In this document: positions 46,966 through 56,351 of the stretch, piece by piece
How the letters are laid out: each line of letters opens with the position of its first letter
Position numbering within the stretch: the stretch's first letter is position 1
Assembly: GCA_007121075.1 (NCBI GenBank)
Contig: SKMK01000021.1
Span: forward strand, 1-64,000
Origin: Syntrophomonadaceae bacterium
Lineage (GTDB): Bacteria > Bacillota > Dethiobacteria > DTU022
Reading direction: 5' to 3'
DNA: 64,000 bases
Position numbers and translations under genes: made by a program
The notes under the pieces: model-generated
What the model was told of the DNA's origin: nothing
Databases searched by the model: none
The model's input: only the letters and a program-made list of their open reading frames with translations

Positions 46966-48522
46966 TTGGAGCATCACAAAAACAACAGCCCTACATCCGG
47001 TGCCTCAGCCGCTAAATCCGGCACCGATCCCCGGGTCCTGATCCGGGCCGAAAACCTGGGCGTTTACTACGAAAGCGACCGGGACAGGCGTGATGACTTC
47101 AAGTCCCACGTCCACCGGATCGTGCGCGGAGAACGCCGCAACGACATCTTCTGGGCATTGAATAATATCACCTTCACCGGATACGCCGGCGACGTACTCG
47201 GGGTAATCGGCCCCAACGGGGCCGGCAAAACCACCCTCTGCCGGGCTATCGCCGGGCTGCTCCGCCCCAACCGGGGCACTTTAGAAGTCAGGGGCAGCGT
47301 GTCAGCCCTGCTGTCGCTCGGCACCGGCTTCGACAAGGAGCTGACCGGCAACGAAAACATTTATTTGAACGGGATGATGCTCGGGTTTTCCCGCCGCCGG
47401 ATCAACGAACTCCTGCCCCTGATCCAGGACTTTTCCGGTCTGGGCCGCTTCCTGGACCAGCCCCTTAAATATTACTCCAGCGGCATGAAGGCGCGCCTTG
47501 GCTTCAGCATTGCTTCGGTCATCGACGCCGAGATCCTGGTCATCGATGAAGTTCTCGGTACCGGCGACATGGAATTCAACGAAAAAGCGGTCCAGAAGGT
47601 CTGGGATCTGGTCGGCGGAGCCAGGATGGTCCTGGTGGTTACCCACGAAACTGAATTCGTCAAAGAGCACTGCAACCGGGCTCTTTGGATCGAAAACGGG
47701 ACGATCAACGCCGCAGGCGCCCCGGCCGAAGTGGCCGGTGCCTACGAACAGGCCGCCTCCGGGGCCAAAAGACCCAAAAAAAAGAAACTGTCCCGCCTCA
47801 AGAAAACCAGTCAAACTGCCGGGGTTGAAAAAGCGATCGAGGCCAGGAACTTGAACCTTGAATTCAAACTGGAGAACCAATCCCTCAAAGCCCTGGACAG
47901 CCTCAACTTTGATGTCTACGACCGGGAGATCCTCGGCATCATTGGCCCCAATGGGGCCGGCAAAACCACCCTCTGCCGCACCCTGTGCGGTATTTACAGG
48001 CCGGATGCAGGTGATCTGAAGGTAAACGGGACCATCGCCGCCCTCTTGAGCTTCGGGACCGGCTTCAACCCCCAGCTTTCCGGCTACGACAATATCTACT
48101 TAAACGGGATGATGCTCGGCATCCCCAGTCTGGCGATCCGCAAAGTGGAAGATCAAATCATTGAATTCTCAGAGCTGGATCAGTTCATCGATCAGCCAGT
48201 GAAGCATTATTCCAGGGGCATGCGCTCCCGCCTCGGTTTCAGCATTGCCTCCATGCTCCAGCCGGACATCTTTATCGTCGACGAAGCTCTCTCTGCGGGC
48301 GATATTGCTTTCCAGGAAAAGGCGGCGGCCAGGATGCAGGAAATGCTGGAGGAAGCCAAGGCCGTCCTGCTCGTCACCCACAGCATGAAGATCGTCAAAA
48401 AAGTCTGCACCAGGGCCCTGCTCATGGACCGGGGCCGGATCATCTTCGACGGCGACCCCGGCGAGGCGGTGGATATCTACCGCACCTCCGTCAAAAACAA
48501 GAAAAAACCGGCCTTGTCCTGA
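46966..48522 (+). CDS. Polysaccharide ABC exporter, ATPase with two fused nucleotide-binding domains
   Basis: This 518-residue protein contains two complete Wzt/TagH-type ATPase domains in tandem. Domain 1 (about residues 25-265): GPNGAGKTT, SSGMKARLGFS signature, ILVIDEVLGTGD Walker B, VVTHE switch. Domain 2 (about 290-510): GPNGAGKTT, SRGMRSRLGFS, IFIVDEALSAGD, LVTHS. A Lys-rich linker (KRPKKKKLSRLKK) joins them. Usually such exporters use two copies of one half-size ATPase, and family members with C-terminal carbohydrate-binding domains have only one NBD. The start is a TTG with a weak site; the first 25 residues are unconserved. Confidence 0.92.
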   Translation: MEHHKNNSPTSGASAAKSGTDPRVLIRAENLGVYYESDRDRRDDFKSHVHRIVRGERRNDIFWALNNITFTGYAGDVLGVIGPNGAGKTTLCRAIAGLLRPNRGTLEVRGSVSALLSLGTGFDKELTGNENIYLNGMMLGFSRRRINELLPLIQDFSGLGRFLDQPLKYYSSGMKARLGFSIASVIDAEILVIDEVLGTGDMEFNEKAVQKVWDLVGGARMVLVVTHETEFVKEHCNRALWIENGTINAAGAPAEVAGAYEQAASGAKRPKKKKLSRLKKTSQTAGVEKAIEARNLNLEFKLENQSLKALDSLNFDVYDREILGIIGPNGAGKTTLCRTLCGIYRPDAGDLKVNGTIAALLSFGTGFNPQLSGYDNIYLNGMMLGIPSLAIRKVEDQIIEFSELDQFIDQPVKHYSRGMRSRLGFSIASMLQPDIFIVDEALSAGDIAFQEKAAARMQEMLEEAKAVLLVTHSMKIVKKVCTRALLMDRGRIIFDGDPGEAVDIYRTSVKNKKKPALS

Positions 48523-48583
48523 ACGGCATTTTGACCCAGGCAAAATAGGTTAGCCTGTTTCAAGCAATCACCATTTTCTGGGC

Positions 48584-49012
48584 TTACGATTGTTCATTCT
48601 CCAAAAACTCAACTATATATTTGCTAAATTGCTCAAAGTCTTCCAGCCGGTTATTAATGATATCATATATTTCCTCTGAACTAATATGAGCGTATTCGTG
48701 CACCAACCTGTTTCGATAACCGGCCATTCCTTTAATGTGATTACTGAATGCAGGATTTATTATGCTATGTTGGCCCAGTAATTCTATGATATGACTGTAT
48801 TTCTCCGGTTTACCCAACCCCTTCTTTGCTATAAGATGACGTCCTATATCGAACATTGATTCCAAAGATCGCCTCAAGTGATGTTCTGCAATAGCGTAAT
48901 AATCGGGATTTGAGAGAAATTGTTCTCTGGTAAGTATTTGCATTTTTTTTAACCGAGCGGAAGATGTTCTGATCTGTGCAAGGCGGTCTTCTATAAATTC
49001 AAAGCTAACCAT
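48584..49012 (-). CDS. hepT: HepT-family toxin (DUF86 ribonuclease-like)
   Basis: This 142-residue all-helical protein has the HepT motif RNRLVHEYAH (R-x4-H-x-Y type), the active site of these HEPN RNases. It is translated after and overlaps the nucleotidyltransferase by 8 bp, the typical HepT-MntA pair, in which MntA AMPylates the toxin at the Tyr of this motif. AT-rich compared with the flanking polysaccharide genes, so probably acquired. Confidence 0.88.
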   Translation of the reverse strand: MVSFEFIEDRLAQIRTSSARLKKMQILTREQFLSNPDYYAIAEHHLRRSLESMFDIGRHLIAKKGLGKPEKYSHIIELLGQHSIINPAFSNHIKGMAGYRNRLVHEYAHISSEEIYDIINNRLEDFEQFSKYIVEFLENEQS

Positions 49013-49454
49013 AAAAATTTCCTTCCTTTATAGCTTCCCTGACTTCCTTACGGTAAAGATCTAAAAACGGTTTAAAATCAAGGTAATCTCTTATCACTTC
49101 ATCTTCAAAATCAGTCCGTTTTTCTTCATCACAGCTGTAGATGAGTATACCTCGAGTGATCACCAGGTACTTAAACTCTATCGTCGCTGTATTTAAAAGA
49201 ATTACATCTACTTCTTTTTGCAACAAAGACGCCGCTTCTTCTTCTACTTTCATTATCAAATAGTTGACATCATCCTGGTCCAAACTTTTATCCACCAGGA
49301 TAGCAAAATCATAATCGCTTTTTTCAGTCGAAGTTCCTTCAGCCCTGGAACCAAAAAAATAAGCTGCTGTTACCTGGTATTTGTCCAGGAGATTTTCCAG
49401 TTCTTTTTTAGGTAAAATACAATTATTTTTCTCAACCACTCTCAGGCACCTCAA
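49005..49454 (-). CDS. mntA: MntA-family minimal nucleotidyltransferase (antitoxin)
   Basis: This 149-residue protein has the minimal nucleotidyltransferase motif AYFFGSRAEGTSTEKSDYDFAI (GSx...DxD). In HepT-MntA modules it neutralises the HepT RNase by adding AMP to it. It is first in the pair, as is usual for this order. The rest of the chain has a hydrophobic beta-sheet region and a helical C-terminus (DYLDFKPFLDLYRKEVRE). Confidence 0.88.
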   Translation of the reverse strand: MRCLRVVEKNNCILPKKELENLLDKYQVTAAYFFGSRAEGTSTEKSDYDFAILVDKSLDQDDVNYLIMKVEEEAASLLQKEVDVILLNTATIEFKYLVITRGILIYSCDEEKRTDFEDEVIRDYLDFKPFLDLYRKEVREAIKEGNFYG

Positions 49455-49621
49455 TATATAATTAGCATAATATTAACTTCAATAATACAGCATTCTGCCA
49501 GATTTTACAATTCCAAGCTGCTGTATTGATAATCTGAGCGAATTCACCAGGCAAATCAACTCTTACCTTATGCAGATCGAATAAGGTTTAGGCCAAGACC
49601 CTTTCTTATTTTTAATTTCTA

Positions 49622-51151
49622 TCAACCCAGCTTAAGCAGTTTTTTAGCTTCCCGCTTCAAATCGGCCAGGCTAACCTGCTCGGCCCGGCAGGTAATTAAA
49701 AGGATTGCCGCCCCGGTCAGGGCGAGGATAAACAACTTCATACCAAAATTAAAGCCGGTTGAAGGCCCGTAAAAGGCAACCAGGGCGATGGCTGTTACCG
49801 CTCCCACCGGCACGGCCAATAGGGCGGCAATAGTTTTTGAGGGGTAGTCTACCGGCCAGAGGCGCCTTGAAATAAAGGCGTAGCTGGCGGCAAAGAGGAC
49901 GTACGAGAGGCCCGTGGCCGTGCCCGCTCCGGCGATACCGAAGCGGGGAATTAGGAGCACGTTTAACCCGAGGTTGATCAAAGCCACCACCCAGCAGGCC
50001 AGCATTATGTAGACGGTCTTGTTTTTGACCATGATCCCTACCGAAGACACCTGGGCGGTGGTGAAAAACAAGAAACCGCCGGCCAGGAAGGGGATAGCCG
50101 CAAATGAGGCGTAGTAGGCGGGCGGGACCAGGACAAAGATCACTTCCTGGGCCAGGGCCACGAACCCGGTCACCACGAAACCGGAGGCGGCCAGCAGGAA
50201 GACCATCGTCTTTTTGAACACTTCTGCCGCCTGCACCCGGTCCTCTTCATAGATCTTGACCGCATGCGGGAGCCAGGACTGGCCGACCGAGGTCTGCAAA
50301 AGCATCAGCACCGCCGCCATGGCGGCGGCGATGGAGTAAAGGCCCACGTCCTCCAGGGTGGCCAGGCGGGACAGCATCAGCCGGTCGGCGTTGCTGAACA
50401 GCCAGAAGGCAACGTTCATCGGCACCAGGGGCAGGCCGAAGGCAAGCAGCTTTTTTAAGAACTCCAGCGAAAAGCGCCATTTCAGCAGATCCCGGATAAA
50501 CCAGAGCCGCACCGGGATCATGAACAAGGCCGCCGCTGCCGCCCCGAGCAGGGCCCCGGCCACCCCCAGGTCGAAAACGAGCACAAAGGTGACCCCCAGG
50601 GACAGGGTCAGGGCGGCAGTTAACACGTTCAAGGCGGAAAAAGCTTTGGCCCGGAAGCGGTTGCGCAGGGCCTGGGACAGGATCAGGTTCATCATCAACA
50701 GGGGGCTGCTAATGAAGCCCACCGCCAGGGCGCCCCGGTAGCCGGGAGTGTCCAGCAGCCAGTCGGCCAGGGGTCCGCTGAAGGGCAGCACCACAGCCAG
50801 GACCACCACGCTCCAGGCAGCCAGAAAAGAAAACCAGGTCGCGCTCAGGGTCCTTTTTTCCTCTTCGCTCCGGCACTGGAAAAAAAAGCGGGTGTAGGCA
50901 TTGTCACCGCCCAGGATCAGGATTCCCGTCAGGAAAGTGGCTATAACATTGATAAAGCTCCAGGCCCCGTACTGAGAAGGATCAAAAATGCGGGTATAAA
51001 TCGGTGCAGATATTATAGACATGCCCTTGATCAGCAGGCTGCCCGAGCTATATACAGCAATATCTGTAAACAGTTTCTTGAAGCTGAAGCCGGGGGGCCT
51101 CTGCCCGGGATCTTCTTCCTCTTCCGCCGGGCCTTCTTCCCACTCGGCCAT
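49622..51151 (-). CDS. Polysaccharide flippase (Wzx/MOP superfamily)
   Basis: This 509-residue protein has about 14 hydrophobic segments and the N-terminal start of MOP-type flippases (FTDIAVYSSGSLLIKGMSIISAPIYTRIFDPSQYGAWSF). It would move lipid-linked repeat units across the membrane. A polymerase (Wzy) was not recognised in the window, and an ABC exporter is also present. The first 25 residues are an acidic tail. Its start overlaps the upstream GT by one base (ATG at 51151, stop TAA ends at 51151). Confidence 0.9.
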   Translation of the reverse strand: MAEWEEGPAEEEEDPGQRPPGFSFKKLFTDIAVYSSGSLLIKGMSIISAPIYTRIFDPSQYGAWSFINVIATFLTGILILGGDNAYTRFFFQCRSEEEKRTLSATWFSFLAAWSVVVLAVVLPFSGPLADWLLDTPGYRGALAVGFISSPLLMMNLILSQALRNRFRAKAFSALNVLTAALTLSLGVTFVLVFDLGVAGALLGAAAAALFMIPVRLWFIRDLLKWRFSLEFLKKLLAFGLPLVPMNVAFWLFSNADRLMLSRLATLEDVGLYSIAAAMAAVLMLLQTSVGQSWLPHAVKIYEEDRVQAAEVFKKTMVFLLAASGFVVTGFVALAQEVIFVLVPPAYYASFAAIPFLAGGFLFFTTAQVSSVGIMVKNKTVYIMLACWVVALINLGLNVLLIPRFGIAGAGTATGLSYVLFAASYAFISRRLWPVDYPSKTIAALLAVPVGAVTAIALVAFYGPSTGFNFGMKLFILALTGAAILLITCRAEQVSLADLKREAKKLLKLG

Positions 51152-52131
51152 TACAAGGTCCCCCTTTTAAAAAACCGGATCGGCTCGCCCCGGATCGCTT
51201 TTTTAATTCCCAGGCCCAGGAAGTAGCACAGGCTCAAAGGCAGGTGGTAGAGGGCTCCGGCGGGGATCTTTTTTAGGTGGGAAAAAGCGGTCTTAAAATC
51301 GCCCCCGGCCAGGCGGGTCAGCATAAATCCAGCTGAATCGGTGATCAGGTTGAACTTGATCCGCTCTTTGCCCAGGGCGCCCAGGCGGACCCGGTCGTAA
51401 TATTTCAGGTTATAGTAGCGGATCAGGTAGGCTTCGGCAAAGGTATGCCCGCTCCTGGTGCTTCCGGCCTGCCCGGAACCGCTGTGGAAGCCGGTAATGG
51501 TCAGGGGCTTGTGGACGTAAGCCAGATCAAAACGGTTCAATATACGGTAAAAAAGTTCACTGTCGGCATGAAGCAGATCGGTCCTGAAGCCGCCCATTTC
51601 CCGGTAGGCCCGGTGGGAGACCATCAGGGAGGCCGGAGAATAAACCGTCGATCGGGCCGCCGGCTCCAGCAAAAGGCGCCGCAGAAACTCCGGGCCATCG
51701 ACCGATTCCTGCCCCGGGGGCAGGATCCCCTTCACCAGGTGCTCGCCATCGTAGTAGTGGGAAGAAACCAGGCCTACGTTTTCAGCACCTTCTCCCGCCC
51801 GGGCCATTTCGGTCAGGCAGTTCGGCAAAAAGCGGTCGTCGTCGCCGATGAATTTTAACCAGCGGCTCTTTCCCGACGCCAGGTTAAAAGCGCTGACAAA
51901 ATTCTCCAGGCGGGGCAGGGTCCTGTTATTGCGGAAAACCTTGATCCGCCGGTCCACCGAATATTCGCCGATGATGGCCGGGGTGTTGTCGGTGGAGGCG
52001 TTATCCACAATGATAAATTCAAAGTGGCGGTAATCCTGGTCCAGGACGCTTTCAATGGCATCGCGCACATAAGCCTGCCCGTTGTAAACGGGCAGGATCA
52101 CACTGACCTGTGGAATTGAAGAAAAGTTCAA
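51151..52131 (-). CDS. Family 2 glycosyltransferase
   Basis: This 326-residue protein has a classic GT-A domain: PQVSVILPVYNGQAYVRDAIESVL, FIIVDNASTDNT, the DxD-type LKFIGDDDRFLPN, and ends in hydrophobic segments. It lies immediately upstream of the flippase (stop and start share bases) and 18 bp after another GT2 gene, so it is one step of repeat-unit assembly. Confidence 0.93.
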   Translation of the reverse strand: MNFSSIPQVSVILPVYNGQAYVRDAIESVLDQDYRHFEFIIVDNASTDNTPAIIGEYSVDRRIKVFRNNRTLPRLENFVSAFNLASGKSRWLKFIGDDDRFLPNCLTEMARAGEGAENVGLVSSHYYDGEHLVKGILPPGQESVDGPEFLRRLLLEPAARSTVYSPASLMVSHRAYREMGGFRTDLLHADSELFYRILNRFDLAYVHKPLTITGFHSGSGQAGSTRSGHTFAEAYLIRYYNLKYYDRVRLGALGKERIKFNLITDSAGFMLTRLAGGDFKTAFSHLKKIPAGALYHLPLSLCYFLGLGIKKAIRGEPIRFFKRGTL

Positions 52132-52148
52132 TCGCTATCCAGCACCTC

Positions 52149-52982
52149 TCATGATCGGGGCCGGTTGTTCCGGCTGTATAATATATAGCCCGCTCCCCGC
52201 AGGCGCTCACGCAGGTATTCACCCATGCCCTTGTTGTGACGGGACAGTTCTTTCCGGAGGCTGATCGCATGGTACAGAGCGGCCGGGACAGCCCGCCAGC
52301 CGTAGCGGCGGGCATCATAACCGCCTTTGAAAATGTTCTTGGCCGGGGCGTATTCTTCCATGGCCTTGGTCATGCTCATGAAGGAGTGCTCGACCACATA
52401 GCGGGGAATATACCTGACCACCAGGCCGCTCTTGATGCAATCGTGGATAAAAACGGCCTCTTCGCCGTACTGGATCAAACTGCTGCCGAGCCCAAAGCGC
52501 TCGTCAAAGCGGATCCCCCTTTTCTTGACCGCTTCCAGGCGGAAGGCAATTTCCAGGGAAGAGATGTAGTGGCCGTTAGTTTTGTTCAGGACAAATTCCT
52601 CCGGTGCATAGTCCTTGTACTCTTCCTCCCCGGCCGGGGTGGAGATCTTGAAGCAGGCCACATCGAGGCTGTTGTCACCGGCAAAAGCTTCGCGGATTAC
52701 TTCCATGTTTTCAGGAGTAAAGCGCACATCATCGTCGGCCAGGAGGGCAACATCGCCGTCGGCCAGATCAAGGGCGTTGTTCCGGTTCCGGGCAATGCCC
52801 CGCCCCAAAAGCTGGGCGACGACCACGTCCGGGCGCTGAAGGGCCGGCGGAACCGGGCGGTACTTTTCGTCGGTAACCTGGTGGGAGATGATGTAGCTGA
52901 CACCTTCCTGTTCCGCAAGCAAAATATCGGTGATCTTTTCCAGGCCCTGATCGATGGTGGCAATTAAAATATTGATCTTCAT
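52149..52982 (-). CDS. Family 2 glycosyltransferase
   Basis: This 277-residue transferase begins [15 protein letters not shown] and has the DxD-type [14 protein letters not shown] and a conserved GYGEEAVFI-like part ([15 protein letters not shown]), typical of GT2 enzymes that act on repeat units. It overlaps the rfbG-like gene by 4 bp (ATGA), so they are coupled. Sugar specificity is unknown. Confidence 0.9.
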   Translation of the reverse strand: MKINILIATIDQGLEKITDILLAEQEGVSYIISHQVTDEKYRPVPPALQRPDVVVAQLLGRGIARNRNNALDLADGDVALLADDDVRFTPENMEVIREAFAGDNSLDVACFKISTPAGEEEYKDYAPEEFVLNKTNGHYISSLEIAFRLEAVKKRGIRFDERFGLGSSLIQYGEEAVFIHDCIKSGLVVRYIPRYVVEHSFMSMTKAMEEYAPAKNIFKGGYDARRYGWRAVPAALYHAISLRKELSRHNKGMGEYLRERLRGAGYILYSRNNRPRS

Positions 52983-53965
52983 CGGCTTAGATACTCTCTG
53001 TACCAGTTGACCGTCTGCAAAAGCGCCTCCTCCAGGCTGAATAAAGGCGCCCAGCCCAGCAGCTTGTGGGCTTTTTCGGCGCTTAAGTACTGGTGAATTA
53101 TTTCATGGTCCGCCTCACCGCGCACATCCGGTTTCAGGTCGAACTCCATCAAATCCAGGATCTTTTGGACCAGCTCCAGCACGGTGAGCTGGATCTCGTT
53201 GGAAAAATTAAAGGCTTCCCCGGACAAACCCGGCTTTTCGGCCAGCTTCTCGGCCAGGAGCATGTAAGCGGCCGCCCCGTCCTCGATGTAAAAATAGTCG
53301 CGGATGTAGCTGCCGTCGGAGCGGATGATCGGCCGGCTGCCGCGCAAAACGGAGCGGATCGTACCCGGGATGATCCGGTTCCAGTTCAGGTCTCCGCCGC
53401 CGAAAAAATTGCCGCAACGGGTCACGCCCACCGGCAGGTCATAAGTCTTATAGTAACTGCGGGCCAGCAGATCGGCACACGACTTACTGACATCATAGGG
53501 GAATTCCCCCTGCAGGGGCAGATCTTCATGGTAGGGCAGGGTTTCCTGCCGCCCGTAGGCTTTGTCGGAAGAAGCCACCACCACCTGCTCCACCTCGGGG
53601 CTGCGGCGGCAGGCTTCCAGTAAAGACCAGGTGCCCCTGATATTGCTTTCGAAGGTGGAACCGGGGTTGCGGTTGGCGATCGGCACAATGCTCTGGGCGG
53701 CCAGGTGAAAAACCGTGTTTACCTCGTACTCGCCCAGGCACCGTTCCAGGAACAGCTGGTCGGTTATATCGCCGCAGGCCAGGTTAACTTTATCCGCCAG
53801 GTCCTCGCCGATCAAAATCGAGGCGGGCACCCAGTCGCGAACCGGGCAGATCAAATCGGCACCTGCTGCAAGCAGCCTTTTGACCAGCCAGCCTCCTAAA
53901 AAGCCGGTGGCCCCGGTTACCAGGACCGGGCGGTCGAGCCAGAATGAATTGTGGCCGGCCACCAT
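52979..53965 (-). CDS. rfbG: CDP-glucose 4,6-dehydratase
   Basis: This 328-residue extended SDR makes CDP-4-keto-6-deoxyglucose. It has [12 protein letters not shown], the catalytic SSDKAYG and YDVSK (where most relatives have SSS or STD), and [22 protein letters not shown], hallmarks of the CDP-glucose branch. A glucose-1-phosphate cytidylyltransferase is 250 bp away, upstream in transcription, beyond a MITE-like element. Confidence 0.93.
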   Translation of the reverse strand: MVAGHNSFWLDRPVLVTGATGFLGGWLVKRLLAAGADLICPVRDWVPASILIGEDLADKVNLACGDITDQLFLERCLGEYEVNTVFHLAAQSIVPIANRNPGSTFESNIRGTWSLLEACRRSPEVEQVVVASSDKAYGRQETLPYHEDLPLQGEFPYDVSKSCADLLARSYYKTYDLPVGVTRCGNFFGGGDLNWNRIIPGTIRSVLRGSRPIIRSDGSYIRDYFYIEDGAAAYMLLAEKLAEKPGLSGEAFNFSNEIQLTVLELVQKILDLMEFDLKPDVRGEADHEIIHQYLSAEKAHKLLGWAPLFSLEEALLQTVNWYREYLSR

Positions 53966-53998
53966 TTTAACCCCCGTTCTTACCCCAGCTTGATCTGC

Positions 53999-54146
53999 TT
54001 AACACTACAGCGAAAGATTAACAGTTAAGCGGTGCCAGGGGGACGGTTCGAGCGTCCCGAAGCGCAGCGTAGGCCGAAGGAAAGACGATGGAACTGTCCC
54101 CCTCTAGCGGGCCTAATTCACGACATAAGTTTCGCTGTAGTATTAA
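53999..54146 (+). mobile_element. MITE-like inverted-repeat element, copy 2
   Basis: A 148-bp element nearly identical to that at 35944-36094 and in the same orientation. Ends are TTAACACTACAGCGAAA and TTTCGCTGTAGTATTAA, again with TTAA at both edges. It is inserted between rfbF and rfbG, which are normally adjacent, without breaking either gene. Its promoter or terminator activity on the operon is unknown. Confidence 0.85.
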
Positions 54147-54218
54147 CCTTTAAGCGGAAGCTTCCCTCTTCCGGTCAAGAAGGAAGCTTCCGTCTCAAAA
54201 GGGAGAGAACTTAACCGC

Positions 54219-54986
54219 CTACCAGACCTTCCAGGGGGCTTCCCCGCTCTTCCAGTAAGTTTCCAGGATCTTCAGCTCCCGGTAGGTATCCATGCACTGC
54301 CAGAAATCATCGTGCCGGTAGGCCACCAGCTGGCCGTCTGCGGCAATATTGCGCAGAGGCTCGCTTTCCCAGGGCACATCGGTCTCTATATATTGCAGCG
54401 CCTTCTTTTCGACCACAAAAAAACCGCCGTTGATCCAGCCCTCGCCGGTCAGCGGTTTTTCCACGAACTCGGTGATCAGGTCGCCGTCCGTAAAGTTGAG
54501 GCTGCCGAAGCGGGCCGGCGGGCGCACCGCCGTTACCGTCACCAGCTTGCTGTTCTTGCGGTGAAAATCGACCAGGTTTTCGAGATCAACATTGCAGACC
54601 CCGTCGCCGTAGGTCAGCATAAAGGTATCTTCATCGAGCCACGGCTCTAGCTTTTTGATCCGGCCGCCGGTACTGGTATAGAGCCCGGTTTCGACCAGGT
54701 GGACCAGCCAGTCTTCCTTAACTTCATCGTGGACTCTGGTTTTCCCGTCGGCCAGTGAAATCGAAACACTGCCGTTCATCGAAAAGTAGTCTTGAAAATA
54801 GCGCTTGAGCATCTCGCCCTTGTAACCCAGGGCGACGATAAACTCTTTGAACCCGTGGTGGGCATAATGCTTCATGATATGCCAGATAATGGGCCGTCCG
54901 CCCACTTCCACCAGCGGTTTGGGGCGGGTGATTGTTTCTTCGGCCAGGCGGGTGCCCATTCCCCCGGCCAGGATCACCACTTTCAT
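54219..54986 (-). CDS. rfbF: Glucose-1-phosphate cytidylyltransferase
   Basis: This 255-residue nucleotidyltransferase makes CDP-glucose. It starts VVILAGGMGTRLAEETITRPKPLVEVGGRPIIWHIM (cut here by family pattern: GGxGTRL-x-E-x5-PK), and has ADGKTRVHDEVKEDW, GYGDGV-like MLTYGDGVCNVDL and FWQCMDTYRELK, all typical of RfbF. It feeds RfbG. The MITE lies just downstream. Confidence 0.95.
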   Translation of the reverse strand: MKVVILAGGMGTRLAEETITRPKPLVEVGGRPIIWHIMKHYAHHGFKEFIVALGYKGEMLKRYFQDYFSMNGSVSISLADGKTRVHDEVKEDWLVHLVETGLYTSTGGRIKKLEPWLDEDTFMLTYGDGVCNVDLENLVDFHRKNSKLVTVTAVRPPARFGSLNFTDGDLITEFVEKPLTGEGWINGGFFVVEKKALQYIETDVPWESEPLRNIAADGQLVAYRHDDFWQCMDTYRELKILETYWKSGEAPWKVW

Positions 54987-55073
54987 CAGGCTGCCTCCTA
55001 AAACTTGTTTTCTCCCTGTCTGATCTCTTTCCCCTAATATTCACTACCCGGGTCTAAATTCCTTTTTTTCTGC

Positions 55074-56315
55074 TCAGATCATGCTTTCATAAACTTGAAT
55101 CGTTTTTTCGACCATCTGCTCCAGGCTGAAATGCTCTGTAAAGCGCCTTCTTCCCGCTTCACCCATGGCCCTCCGCAGGCCCGGGTCGTCGATCAGGACC
55201 CCCAGTTGCTCCCTTAGCCCCTTAACATCTCCCGGGGTAAACAGCAGCCCGCTTTCTCCATCTGCCACCGCTTCGCCGACACCGCCCACCTCCGAAGCTA
55301 CCACTGGCAGGCCGGCCCGCATCGCTTCCAGGGTACTCAGGGGGAAGCCTTCACGGCCGGAACTCAGGATAAAAACCTGCGCTGAAGCCAAAATCTGCGG
55401 CACATCACCGCGGGTGCCCAAAAAATTAACCCGTTCCACCAGGCCCAGTTTACGCACCAGTTCCCGGGCCTTCGCCATCCCCGGGCCGCCTCCGACCAGG
55501 TCCAGGCTCCACTGTTTACCTTTCAGCCCCCCTAAAGCTTTCAGGAGGGTGCCGTGGTCCTTGGGGGCGGCAAACCGGGCCACCATCACCAGCCGCGGCG
55601 GCTCCTGTAGTGGATCAGCCCTCAACCCTCCCCCCACATCCGGAAGGCCGTTATAAACCACCGCCATTTTTTCGGCCGGGATCACCTTCAGCTCCCGGGC
55701 CGCTTCAAATTCGCTCTTCGATACGGCGATCACCTTGCCGCCCGCCCGGGCGGCAGTTTTTTCCATGACCCGGTAAAAACGGCCGGACAGGGACCTTTTC
55801 CCCCGGTTAAACAAAAACCCGTGCGAAGTGTGAAGGACCGGGATGTTGAGCGACCTGGCCGCCAGGCGCCCCAGGAAACCGGCCTTGTTGGAGTGGGTGG
55901 TGACCAGGTCGGGTTTAAGTTCCTGCAGCACGCCCCGCAGTTCCTTTAAAGCGGCCAGGTCCTTTGCGGGCCGGATCGGGTGGACCATCTTTTCCAGTTT
56001 CCGGCCGGAAACGCCCCGCCTGCTTAAAGCCTCAAAAAGAACCCCGCCTCCGCCGGCCAGGACTTCCACCTCGAAGCCCCGTTCTTTTAAGGCCGAAGCC
56101 ATTTCTAAAACATGGACCTGGGCCCCGCCCAGGTCGTCGGCCCGGGTGATCACGAACACGATTCGGGACAGCCGGGGCCGCCCCGCCTCCGCCAGCCGCG
56201 CCGCCTCACCGGCACCCGGAGCGGAAGCTGCCTCAACCTGTCCGTTTCTGATCCCGGTTCCGGCCGGGCTTCTTTGAATTTTTTCGTCAGCCCCGGCCCT
56301 GTGTATTTCCTTCAC
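55074..56315 (-). CDS. Family 4 glycosyltransferase (GT-B)
   Basis: This 413-residue protein has a charged 45-residue N-terminus, then a GT4 core: RIVFVITRADDLGGAQVHVLEMA at the start of the acceptor domain, THSNKAGFLGRLAA, and a donor domain with VMVARFAAPKDH and SSGREGFPLSTLEAMRAGLPVVAS (the E-x7-E motif). The GTG start at 56315 has GAGGGG about 9 nt upstream. Its N-terminus resembles the PssD/TuaC-like enzymes that act early in repeat-unit assembly; the sugar is not known. Confidence 0.92.
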   Translation of the reverse strand: MKEIHRAGADEKIQRSPAGTGIRNGQVEAASAPGAGEAARLAEAGRPRLSRIVFVITRADDLGGAQVHVLEMASALKERGFEVEVLAGGGGVLFEALSRRGVSGRKLEKMVHPIRPAKDLAALKELRGVLQELKPDLVTTHSNKAGFLGRLAARSLNIPVLHTSHGFLFNRGKRSLSGRFYRVMEKTAARAGGKVIAVSKSEFEAARELKVIPAEKMAVVYNGLPDVGGGLRADPLQEPPRLVMVARFAAPKDHGTLLKALGGLKGKQWSLDLVGGGPGMAKARELVRKLGLVERVNFLGTRGDVPQILASAQVFILSSGREGFPLSTLEAMRAGLPVVASEVGGVGEAVADGESGLLFTPGDVKGLREQLGVLIDDPGLRRAMGEAGRRRFTEHFSLEQMVEKTIQVYESMI

Positions 56316-56351
56316 CGCTTTATACCCCTCTTGCCCGGTTCCGGCCGCCTG

